Positions 23,347-29,862 of a DNA stretch of 29,862 nt are shown here, piece by piece. The stretch covers positions 1-29,862 of the forward strand of contig JAVWTD010000011.1 in the NCBI GenBank assembly GCA_036667875.1, given 5' to 3'. Origin of the DNA: CAJGDV01 sp036667875 (GTDB taxonomy: Bacteria; Bacillota_I; Bacilli_A; RF39; UBA660). The stretch's first letter is position 1; each line of letters starts with the position of its first letter. The notes below the pieces were generated by a model that was given only the letters and a program-made list of their open reading frames with translations, did not search any database and was not told the DNA's origin. The position numbers were made by a program, and so were the translations under genes.

Positions 23347-24840
23347 ATGTTGGAAGAAGAAAATTTCAAAAAAAAATTAAGACAGTTTCCCACATACCTA
23401 TTGTTAGAAGAATTTTCAGTAATTTCAACGGAAATATTTAACCATTATCAAAATGCTACGAAATTTATAAAAATTAATTATTTAGATGAAAATAATAAAC
23501 CCCAAAATTGTGATTTTAGTATTTCTCAATGGGACTTGATTGAAGTAGGATTTCATTCAATTATTTTTGGTAATGATTACAGAAATAAAAAGATTGATGA
23601 AAATAATTTTTTGGACTTGCTAAATTTACATAAGCATTTTTCGGAAGGAAAGGAAAATGTAGATTCATTTAAAGGTGACGATATATATTTACAATTAATA
23701 TGTATGGCAAATATGCAATTTGATTTTCAATCTATGCCAATTAAGAATAAATTTAATAGATTTTATCATATTCTTACTACAATAAATCAAAATGCTGATT
23801 ATGATCAAACGGATAAAGTATCTTACATAGACTTTAGTAAAAAATTTAATGAAATAACTGGTTTTGAGTTAGAAAATTACACTAAATGTTTTCTAATCAT
23901 TGTCCTACTATCTATGAAACAAAAAAATCCTAATATAATGGAATTGATAAATGAAATAGAATTTGATATAAATAAAGTTTTTAAAATAGAAAAAATTGAA
24001 TTGATGAATATTATTGAACATCAATCAAAAGATTATTCATATTATAAACAATTTGATAATTGGAATATATTAAAATATTATCCAATTGTTAAGTCAGATA
24101 AGTATAAAGAAAAATATATTATTTCTAATTTGTCTTCATTGGTAATTAATATTTATAACAATATATATTGGAATATAAGAAATCATTATGCAGAATTAAA
24201 TAGTAGAAAATTTACAACATATTTTGGATATTGTTTTGAATGCTATCTTGAAGAAGTGTTTAGTTATTATGAAATAGATGCGCATAAAATTGCTATCAAT
24301 AATAAACAAAAAAGCCCAGATTGGATTTTCGAAAGTGAAAATTATTGTTTTTTAATTGAACAAAAGGCGACACTATTTCCTATTGACACTAAAACTATTG
24401 TTTCTACTTCTAGATTTGAAAAATTGAATAATTTTTTGAAAACAGTTGTTGTAAAAGGAATTAAACAATTAGATGAATATAATCCAAACACAAAAAAAGA
24501 AGTTATAAGAATATGCTTATTATTAGATGATATTCATATGGAGGAATTGATTGAAGAACTTTCTTTTAAGAAATTTACATTAAAGAATCAAAGAGAATTA
24601 ACATGGATTACATCTATTGAAGTATTTGAAAAAATGATTAAACTATTATCATCTGATGAAAAAGAATTTGAACGTTTAATAGATGTTAAAATACATCTAG
24701 AAAAAATTAAATATAATAAGGGAAGAAGTTTAGAAAAAATTTTTTCTAATGTAGAAAATGACTATATAAAAAAAGAAATTAATCATTTTAATGAAATAAT
24801 AGATAAAATAAAAGAAAAGATAGAGGATAATAATGAATAG
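23347..24840 (+). CDS. Uncharacterised protein with PD-(D/E)XK nuclease motif, candidate defence cargo
   Basis: The ATG start (AAGGAGA ten bases upstream) gives 497 residues. I do not recognise the full-length family. The first 270 residues are helical. Near residues 285-345 there is a nuclease-like core: GYCFECYLEEVFSYYEID, then SPDWIFESENYCFLIEQKAT with Asp325, Glu338 and Lys340 spaced as in PD-(D/E)XK enzymes. A later strand (RICLLLDD) and the terminal coiled helix complete it. Single large proteins with a central or C-terminal nuclease of this kind often act in phage or plasmid defence. It has its own promoter, sits between the relaxase and coupling protein genes, and overlaps a small gene by 8 bases. 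Confidence 0.55.
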   Translation: MLEEENFKKKLRQFPTYLLLEEFSVISTEIFNHYQNATKFIKINYLDENNKPQNCDFSISQWDLIEVGFHSIIFGNDYRNKKIDENNFLDLLNLHKHFSEGKENVDSFKGDDIYLQLICMANMQFDFQSMPIKNKFNRFYHILTTINQNADYDQTDKVSYIDFSKKFNEITGFELENYTKCFLIIVLLSMKQKNPNIMELINEIEFDINKVFKIEKIELMNIIEHQSKDYSYYKQFDNWNILKYYPIVKSDKYKEKYIISNLSSLVINIYNNIYWNIRNHYAELNSRKFTTYFGYCFECYLEEVFSYYEIDAHKIAINNKQKSPDWIFESENYCFLIEQKATLFPIDTKTIVSTSRFEKLNNFLKTVVVKGIKQLDEYNPNTKKEVIRICLLLDDIHMEELIEELSFKKFTLKNQRELTWITSIEVFEKMIKLLSSDEKEFERLIDVKIHLEKIKYNKGRSLEKIFSNVENDYIKKEINHFNEIIDKIKEKIEDNNE

Positions 24841-25162
24841 TTTAGAAAAATATAAAAAATTAACAGAAGAAGATAAAAACTATTTAAATGATTATCAATA
24901 TTATGAATCAATATATTACTTTAATAAGGGAGCATCTGATGAAGATGTTCTTTTTGTTAAAAGGATATGTGAAAGATCATATTTAGTTGATGAAGAAGGT
25001 TATAGTGTAACTAAAATAACTGACTTTGTTGCTGATAATTATTTTAATAAAAATCTAACAAAAGAAGAATTAAATAAATCTGTCAAATGGGATATACTGG
25101 AGGCTATTGCACAGAACAATTATCAATTATTAAAAGATAAGGATAATAGCTATGAATTATAA
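24833..25162 (+). CDS. Small acidic protein coupled to the PD-(D/E)XK-like gene
   Basis: 109 residues, starting in the last codons of the preceding gene (ATGAATAG overlap). The sequence is helical and acidic-aromatic (EEDKNYLNDYQYYESIYYFN, ASDEDVLFVKRICERSYLVD, ITDFVADNYFN). No family is recognised. The overlap implies that the two proteins are made together, which would fit a nuclease with a regulator or immunity partner. Alternatively, it is a backbone gene that belonged to virD4 before the nuclease gene was inserted, since virD4 follows after only 21 bases and lacks a clear ribosome site. Confidence 0.55.
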   Translation: MNSLEKYKKLTEEDKNYLNDYQYYESIYYFNKGASDEDVLFVKRICERSYLVDEEGYSVTKITDFVADNYFNKNLTKEELNKSVKWDILEAIAQNNYQLLKDKDNSYEL

Positions 25163-25183
25163 AAATATGGTAGCTAATAATAT

Positions 25184-27172
25184 ATGAATATAGAGTTGCT
25201 GATACTATTAATGATTATGATAATATTTGTCATAATCTTTTTATATGTTGAACCAATGATATCAAAACATAAAGTTAAGAACGATAGTGAATATGGAAGC
25301 GCTAGATTTTCTAATATAAATGAAATAAAAAAGAATTTTGAAAAACAATCAATTAATTCTATAAAAAAATCGGGGTTTCCAATTTACTATGATAATAAAT
25401 TAAAACATGTATGGTTTGATAATCAAACGCCACATTATGTATATTTAGGAAGTACAGGAAGTGGAAAATCTGTAACAGCAGTAATTCCAACATGTTCTTT
25501 TATAGCAACAGCTAAAATTAAAAGAAGTGTTTTTATAACAGATCCCAAAGGTGAAATATTTCATACTACTAGTAAAATGTTTGAAGATAATAATTATAAT
25601 GTTTTAACAATAGATTTTAGGAATCCTGAATTATCAAATAAATTTAATATATTAGAACCTATCATAATAGAATATGAAAAGTATATTGAATATGAAAGAC
25701 TATCAAAAGAAGAAAATAATGATATAGTTAAATATAATAATTTAGCAATGTCTAGTTATGCTGAAACTAATAGGTTAATAACTTCTTTATCTACAATGAT
25801 AATGCAAGAAAAAGTGCAACAAAAAGATCCTTTTTGGAATAATAGCGCTAGAAGTTTATTAGAAGGACTAATTGGATTTTATTTAGAAGAATTTAAATTG
25901 GATAATATTAAAAGAGAACAAATGACAATGACTAGTATTAGAAAATTTCAAAATTCATCAATGGAGGAACGAAACTTCAAAAGATTTAAAGATTATATTG
26001 AAAGTAAAGAATATGGTTTGAAATCAAAAGATAGCTTAACTTCAATATTTTCAGCAAGTGAGAATACTTATAAATCAGTTACAGCAGTATTTGGAGAAAA
26101 GATGGCATTGTTTGATGATGTAAATGTAGCTAACGTTACTTCAAAATCTGACTTCAATTTTGATATATTAGGTAAAGAATCTACAGTACTATATGTAATT
26201 GTTCCAGATGAAGATAAAACTTATTATAGTTTAGTTACGATAATAGTAGGGCTATTATATAGAGAATTGGTAAAACTAGCTAATAATTCAAAAGATAAGA
26301 AACTACCAGTTCAAATAGACTTTTTATTAGATGAATTTGCTAACTGTCCACCACTGGCTGATATCGAATCAATTGTATCAGTAGCAAGATCAAGAGGTAT
26401 GCGATTTCAGTTTTTTATACAATCTTTATCACAACTAGATAGTGTCTATGGCAAAGAGGTATCTCAAATAATATTAGATAATTGCGGGCTTGTATATTTA
26501 AAAACGAATACTCAAGAAACAGCTGAAGCAATAAGTAAAAGGCTTGGTAAAAAAACAATAGAGTCAAATTCTATCAGTCAATCAGTTAGTTTATTAAATT
26601 ATAATGGTAATAAATCAACATCATTGATAGGCAGAGACTTACTTACTCCTGATGAAATAAAACAACTACATTATAAAACAATAATTTTTCCTACAATAGG
26701 ACATCCAATATTTAGAGATACAGTAATTTATCAAAAAATTACTTGTTATAGTTCTGGTGAAGTAAAAAGAGATGTGAAATCACTAAAAGATTTAAAAGAT
26801 ACTTATTACACGGTAGAAAATATAAAACAAGTTAACAGAAGAAAAAGGTATCCTAATAATGAAATGGATAAGGAAGTTAATGAATTTTATGAAGAACATA
26901 GAAAATATGAAATTAGTAAATATTCAGATATAGAAGAATTAATGAAGAAAGTATTTGAAGATAAAGAATACAAATTAGAATATAAGGAAGAAAATAATAG
27001 GACTTATGCTTCTATATCTATAAATCAAGAACTTAATAATAGAGAAACTTTATTAATTAAAAATGAAATAAATAGTGATATATATCAAGTTGATATTGAT
27101 TTAGATGATAATGGAAAACGTGTTATTGAAATACACTTTAAAAGTCCATTCGAGTTAATAAAATATGATTAG
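25184..27172 (+). CDS. virD4: VirD4/TraG-type coupling protein
   Basis: The coupling protein brings the relaxase-DNA complex to the channel and pumps DNA with ATP. The 662-residue protein has one N-terminal membrane helix (about 4-22), a short basic stretch with SEYGSARF (typical of the family), Walker A GSTGSGKS at 89-96 and Walker B in FLLDEFANCPPLADIESI near residue 380, followed by the RSRGMRFQFFIQSLSQLD segment. Only one membrane helix is visible rather than two. The C-terminal 100 residues are acidic and could hold a relaxosome-binding tail. No good ribosome site precedes the ATG, so it may depend on translation of the gene just upstream. It is the last gene of the transfer block. Confidence 0.9.
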   Translation: MNIELLILLMIMIIFVIIFLYVEPMISKHKVKNDSEYGSARFSNINEIKKNFEKQSINSIKKSGFPIYYDNKLKHVWFDNQTPHYVYLGSTGSGKSVTAVIPTCSFIATAKIKRSVFITDPKGEIFHTTSKMFEDNNYNVLTIDFRNPELSNKFNILEPIIIEYEKYIEYERLSKEENNDIVKYNNLAMSSYAETNRLITSLSTMIMQEKVQQKDPFWNNSARSLLEGLIGFYLEEFKLDNIKREQMTMTSIRKFQNSSMEERNFKRFKDYIESKEYGLKSKDSLTSIFSASENTYKSVTAVFGEKMALFDDVNVANVTSKSDFNFDILGKESTVLYVIVPDEDKTYYSLVTIIVGLLYRELVKLANNSKDKKLPVQIDFLLDEFANCPPLADIESIVSVARSRGMRFQFFIQSLSQLDSVYGKEVSQIILDNCGLVYLKTNTQETAEAISKRLGKKTIESNSISQSVSLLNYNGNKSTSLIGRDLLTPDEIKQLHYKTIIFPTIGHPIFRDTVIYQKITCYSSGEVKRDVKSLKDLKDTYYTVENIKQVNRRKRYPNNEMDKEVNEFYEEHRKYEISKYSDIEELMKKVFEDKEYKLEYKEENNRTYASISINQELNNRETLLIKNEINSDIYQVDIDLDDNGKRVIEIHFKSPFELIKYD

Positions 27173-27198
27173 ACTAGTTCTAGTCATATTTTATTTTC
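27172..27198 (+). terminator. Short hairpin at the virD4 stop
   Basis: GACTAG-TT-CTAGTC (27172-27185) begins within the stop codon and is followed by ATATTTTATTTT. The stem is only 6 bp with a two-base loop and the T-run is interrupted, so it is a weak terminator candidate. Confidence 0.4.
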
Positions 27199-27231
27199 AA
27201 TTCAAATAAACTTTGATAGGAGGTTCACATA

Positions 27232-27354
27232 ATGAAAAAAGATTCAAAAATAAATTTTTATTTTGAAGAAAACGGTGAAGACTTACAAAAGATAATAGAT
27301 GAACTATTACTAAAAATATATATTGCTAAGCAGAGGGTTTGCATAAATGAATAA
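27232..27354 (+). CDS. 40-residue protein upstream of the serine recombinase
   Basis: A strong AGGAGG site precedes this small ORF, whose product begins MKKDSKINFYFEENGEDLQK and ends in a helix (IIDELLLKIYIAKQRV). A short strand followed by one helix is what is seen. Small ORFs of this look next to serine recombinases on Bacillota elements are familiar to me, but I know no function. Being placed just upstream of the recombinase, it could regulate recombination direction or recombinase expression; that is inference only. The ribosome site quality and codon pattern support a real gene. Confidence 0.6.
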   Translation: MKKDSKINFYFEENGEDLQKIIDELLLKIYIAKQRVCINE

Positions 27355-27359
27355 TTTAA

Positions 27360-27383
27360 TATACAATTGCTTTATATTGTATA
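27360..27383 (+). repeat. Inverted repeat in front of the recombinase gene
   Basis: TATACAAT (27360-27367) and its complement ATTGTATA (27376-27383) flank an eight-base spacer. Shifted by a few bases, TGCTTTATA and TATAAGCA can also pair. It lies 32 bases before the recombinase ATG and could be an operator or a leader hairpin. Confidence 0.4.
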
Positions 27384-27415
27384 TAAGCATTTGCTAGTAA
27401 TAAAGGAGGATATAA

Positions 27416-29023
27416 ATGGAATTACTTGCAGATGTACTAGAAAAAACCAAAAAGGTTATTTATAAAGTTGCAATATATATAAGAATATCTAGAGAAGATG
27501 AAAAAGACGGAGAAAGTGAAAGTGTAACAAATCAAAAATCTTTACTTGTAAAATATGTTAAAGAACACGGTTATAAAATATATGATATATATGTAGATGA
27601 TGGATATACGGGAACTAATTTTAATAGACCAGCATTTAATAAAATGATTAAGGATATTGAAGCAGGGTTTGTTAATATGGTTATTACCAAAGATTTATCA
27701 AGACTTGGTCGTGATTATATTACCACAGGTGAATATGTTGAAAAATGGTTTCCAAAACATCGTGTTAGATATGTATCATTATTAGATGGAGTAGATACAT
27801 TTTTAGATAGTTCTAATAATGAAATCGCACCATTTAAAGCAATAATAAATGATATGTATTCAAGAGATAACTCAAAGAAAATAAAATCAGCTCTAAAATC
27901 ATTACAAGAAGAAGGTAAATGGGTTGGAGGTTGTCCACCTTTTGGTTATAAAGTTAATCCAGAAAACAAAAATCATTTGATTGTAAATGAAGAAGAAGCG
28001 ATTATTGTAAAAAAAATATTTGAACTAGCTTTAACGGGTATTACAAGAAATCAAATAATAAATATTTTATTCAATGAAAAAGTACCAACACCAACTATGG
28101 TAAGAAGTGTTAATAGAACATTTAAATATGCTGATATTGGATATTGGAATGCTACTACGATTAAATCAATTTTAACTAATGATTTATATACAGGCGATAT
28201 GGTTCAAAATAGAAGAAGCCGAATAAGTTATAAGATTAGACAAGTTGTACCCAATGATGAATCAAAATGGATTAAAGTGGAAAACACACACGAAGCACTA
28301 GTATCTAAAAAAGATTTTGAAGAAGTAAAAAGAATGTTAAACATTAACAAAGGTTTAAGAAGTGAAAAGAAAATAAGAGGAGTATATGATGGCTTAATTT
28401 ATTGTTATGAATGTAAGCACAGAATGGCATTTCAAGGTGGTGATTCAGGGCATAATCACGGACAGTATTATACTGTCTGTAATACATATAGAAAGTACTC
28501 AAAACTTAAAATTTGTACATCACATTGTAATAACTTCTTTAAGTTAGAAGAAAGAATCAATAATGAATTAAAAGAATTATTTAAATCATGCATTAATGAA
28601 GATAAAACATATAATAATTTACTTCAAAATAAAAAAGGCAAAGATACAGAAACTGATCTAGCCTTAAATTTGAAAAAACTTATTAATGAAATAGAAGTCA
28701 AAAATAAAAATCTAGATAATATGTATATTGATAAATTAGAAGGAAAAATAACTGAAGAAATGTATCAAAGAATCAGCGAAAACATGATACGAGAGTTAAA
28801 AATAATAGAAGAAAAGAAAAATACAATAGTTGAAAATATATATAATGATAAACTATCAACAGATGATGAAAAATGTTTAAATTTAGTAAAAGAATTTCTA
28901 AATGTAAATGAACCTAGTAGGGAACTTGCAACTAGGATAATAAAGAGAATAGAATTACATCAAGATAAAACATTGGATATATATTTCAACTTCAAAAAAT
29001 TGAATATTTTAGGTAATAATTAA
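27416..29023 (+). CDS. Large serine recombinase (site-specific integrase of the element)
   Basis: Serine integrases cut both strands at short att sites and rejoin them through a covalent phosphoserine bond. The 535-residue protein has an N-terminal resolvase domain (about 17-165) with nucleophile Ser25 in YIRISRED, then QKSLLVKYVKEHGY, DDGYTGTNFNRP and the TKDLSRLGRDY segment. A recombinase domain follows (about 175-290, with PPFGYKVNP), then a zinc ribbon (CYECKHRM at about 330, further cysteines near YTVCNTY and ICTSHC), and a coiled-coil tail. It resembles TnpX/TndX-like enzymes of Clostridial elements. AAAGGAGG precedes the ATG. The gene ends about 95 bases before the ftsW remnant, the usual distance between a serine integrase gene and its att site. 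Confidence 0.92.
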   Translation: MELLADVLEKTKKVIYKVAIYIRISREDEKDGESESVTNQKSLLVKYVKEHGYKIYDIYVDDGYTGTNFNRPAFNKMIKDIEAGFVNMVITKDLSRLGRDYITTGEYVEKWFPKHRVRYVSLLDGVDTFLDSSNNEIAPFKAIINDMYSRDNSKKIKSALKSLQEEGKWVGGCPPFGYKVNPENKNHLIVNEEEAIIVKKIFELALTGITRNQIINILFNEKVPTPTMVRSVNRTFKYADIGYWNATTIKSILTNDLYTGDMVQNRRSRISYKIRQVVPNDESKWIKVENTHEALVSKKDFEEVKRMLNINKGLRSEKKIRGVYDGLIYCYECKHRMAFQGGDSGHNHGQYYTVCNTYRKYSKLKICTSHCNNFFKLEERINNELKELFKSCINEDKTYNNLLQNKKGKDTETDLALNLKKLINEIEVKNKNLDNMYIDKLEGKITEEMYQRISENMIRELKIIEEKKNTIVENIYNDKLSTDDEKCLNLVKEFLNVNEPSRELATRIIKRIELHQDKTLDIYFNFKKLNILGNN

Positions 29024-29101
29024 TTTTTTTTAACCACTATGAAAGTGGCTCTACTCCTATATGCTAAGAGAGATAATAAAGAAGAACAAGAAAATATTAT
29101 C

Positions 29102-29124
29102 GCAAGGAGAGTAGTCCAGGAGGA
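29102..29124 (+). other. attR: Right attachment site (attR) region
   Basis: FtsW coding sequence becomes recognisable at CCAGGAGGATTG (29116-29127), while the upstream in-frame codons (R-K-E-S-S) do not fit FtsW. The crossover should therefore lie at about 29113-29124. GAGTAG at 29109-29114 forms an imperfect inverted repeat with CTACTC at 29051-29056, with matching flanks, which may be part of the recombinase binding site. The exact core needs the matching left end or an empty site. Confidence 0.6.
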
Positions 29125-29493
29125 TTGTACGGTTATGGGATAGGTAATTCAAGACAAAAACATTTCTATCTCCCAGAACCTCAAACAGATTTTATATTTT
29201 CAATAATTGTAGAAGAACTAGGATTTTTAGGTTGTTTAATAATTATAATATTATTTGGAACAATTATATATAATGGTTTTAAAATAAGTAAAAATTGTAA
29301 TAATTTATTTTCAAAATATGTTTCTTTTGGAATTACTTTTTGGATAGCTTTTCAAGCTGTATTAAATCTTTCTGTAGTTGTTGGTCTGATACCTGTAACG
29401 GGTGTTACACTGCCATTTCTTTCTTATGGTGGATCTAGTTTATTAATATTATATATCGGAGTAGGAATACTACTTAATATAGCTAAACAATAA
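29119..29493 (+). pseudogene. ftsW: 3' fragment of ftsW, split by the element
   Basis: The 125 residues from GGLYGYGIGNSRQKHFYLPE, then PQTDFIFSIIVEELGFLG, to LPFLSYGGSSLL are the C-terminal third of FtsW, the SEDS-family peptidoglycan polymerase of cell division. The GNSRQK and LPEPQTDFIF motifs separate it from RodA. The N-terminal two thirds are missing. The fragment has no plausible start: AGGAGG lies only one base before the TTG, too close for initiation. As ftsW is essential in most rod or coccal bacteria, the host must have an intact copy, a functional split, or a population in which the element excises. The chromosome downstream appears undisturbed. Confidence 0.85.
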
Positions 29494-29785
29494 GAAAGTT
29501 TGTTTTATTTTTTCTTTATTTATAGGGCAAAGATATCAAAATTAAATTATTAGTAAACTCATTCTTTTGTGTCCAAAAATTTGACTTAGATTCAAAAACT
29601 ATACTACCACCAGTATGGCTTAAAAAAATAAAAAGAGACTTTTGATAAAAGTTTATTAAAAATCCCAATAACTTTTTGCACTAACGTTCATGATATTTGC
29701 ACTACTTAATTGACCATTCATTATTTTGCTGGTCAATTTAACTTTTCAATCGAGTTTATAAATTATTAATAAATTAATTATATTA
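29494..29785. other. Intergenic region downstream of ftsW with one long hairpin
   Basis: About 300 bases without a gene on either strand. AATTGACCA (29708-29716) and its exact complement (29730-29738) form a 9-bp stem with a 13-base loop, followed by TTTAACTTTT. It could terminate the ftsW transcript, though the T-run is not clean. Nothing else stands out. Confidence 0.4.
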
Positions 29786-29794
29786 TGATATAAT
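29786..29794 (+). promoter_or_regulatory. Extended -10 promoter of the gene at 29813
   Basis: TGATATAAT in the context ATGATATAATA, the same core as the hsd and nuclease promoters, here in chromosomal DNA. This shows that the motif is the host's ordinary extended -10, not an element-specific box. Confidence 0.5.
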
Positions 29795-29812
29795 ACTTCA
29801 AAGGAGGAAAAT

Positions 29813-29862
29813 ATGAAAAGAAAAATTTTTTTAAGCTTTAGACCAGAATTTTTTCGCCCAAT
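29813..29862 (+). CDS. Start of a chromosomal gene, possibly ASCH-domain protein (truncated by window)
   Basis: AAAGGAGG precedes an ATG that opens MKRKIFLSFRPEFFRP before the window ends. The opening strand followed by a PEF/RP turn recalls ASCH-type RNA-binding-like domain proteins, which begin with a similar SI-x-PEF pattern. Sixteen residues are too few for a firm call. It belongs to the host chromosome downstream of ftsW. Confidence 0.4.
   Translation, partial: MKRKIFLSFRPEFFRP

Larger units (their letters stand above)
1..29118 (+). mobile_element. Integrative conjugative element, right-hand part; left end outside window
   Basis: The region carries a full set of mobility functions: serine recombinase, MOBL-type relaxase with RHH accessory proteins, VirD4, VirB4, VirB6-, VirB3- and VirB2-like proteins, an M23 wall hydrolase, SSB-type proteins and a surface adhesin with sortase. 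The right boundary is placed where ftsW coding sequence resumes after the recombinase. No ftsW 5' part occurs anywhere in the window, so the HerA/type I RM region at the left edge is probably also inside the element. That last step is inference; a chromosomal rearrangement or contig artefact could also separate the ftsW halves. Confidence 0.8.

Noticed and set aside
28461..28477. GACAGTA-TTA-TACTGTC hairpin inside the recombinase gene
   Set aside because: A perfect 7-bp stem but not followed by a T-run, and it lies in codons for the zinc-ribbon region; no regulatory role is supported.
29034..29048. CCACT/AGTGG hairpin behind the recombinase gene
   Set aside because: The T-run precedes rather than follows it on the + strand, and on the - strand it would be followed by A; not a terminator in either direction.
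29125..29493. Expressed shorter FtsW protein from TTG at 29125
   Set aside because: The AGGAGG is one base from the TTG, and a third of an SEDS protein lacking most helices would not work; treated as a gene fragment.
1..29862. Mollicute genetic code (TGA as Trp), CRISPR arrays, tRNA or rRNA genes, insertion sequences
   Set aside because: TGA ends well-defined genes such as hsdS and the regulator at 6249; no regular repeat-spacer array, no cloverleaf and no transposase gene were recognised by eye.

Overview
The window is a very A+T-rich stretch read with the standard genetic code (TGA is a normal stop). Every recognisable gene lies on the + strand. Strong AGGAGG-type ribosome sites, frequent TTG starts, a sortase and LPxTG-like adhesin, and an FtsW of Bacillota type point to an uncultured low-GC Gram-positive bacterium (Bacillota, Bacilli-like). 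I cannot name the species.

Most or all of the window up to about 29,115 is one integrative and conjugative element (ICE). Its right end is marked by a large serine recombinase (27416-29023). Just beyond it lies the 3' part of ftsW, which begins abruptly at the conserved Gly-Gly-Leu-Tyr-Gly segment, so the element seems to have integrated inside ftsW. The 5' half of ftsW is not in the window, so the left end of the element should lie further upstream.

Layout. (1) 1-5651: the C-terminal part of a HerA-like ATPase, then a complete type I restriction-modification operon (hsdR-hsdM-hsdS) with its own promoter and terminator. (2) 5652-6720: a control region with one good promoter, a long leader with three hairpins followed by T-runs, a small overlapping ORF and a sigma-region-4-like regulator. 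(3) 6822-10502: a membrane protein, a thioester/CnaB surface adhesin and its sortase. (4) 10532-12345: DNA-metabolism genes (HTH protein, OB-fold protein, small unknown, DUF3846, SSB). (5) 13478-27172: the transfer module with VirB2-like, VirB6-like, VirB3-like, VirB4, M23 hydrolase, predicted oriT, RHH accessory proteins, MOBL-type relaxase and VirD4 coupling protein. I saw no clear VirB8-like gene. (6) 27232-29118: a small ORF, the serine recombinase and the right attachment site. (7) 29119-29862: ftsW remnant and the start of a chromosomal gene.

Four genes look like cargo dropped between backbone genes: an Mrr-like nuclease (12382), a coiled-coil/CHAT protease (15481), a possible HEPN-like protein (19389) and a large PD-(D/E)XK-like protein with a small overlapping partner (23347/24833). 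Each sits just downstream of an extended -10 box of the form TG(A/T)TATAAT. With the RM system and HerA, this makes the element heavily armed with likely defence genes.

The most interesting signal is a set of intrinsic-terminator-like hairpins along the transfer operon: between genes (7399, 13429, 16543) and inside coding regions (11417, inside virB4 at 17788). Some are followed so closely by the next gene that no promoter fits between. Together with the hairpin-rich leader this suggests that the operon is expressed by processive antitermination.
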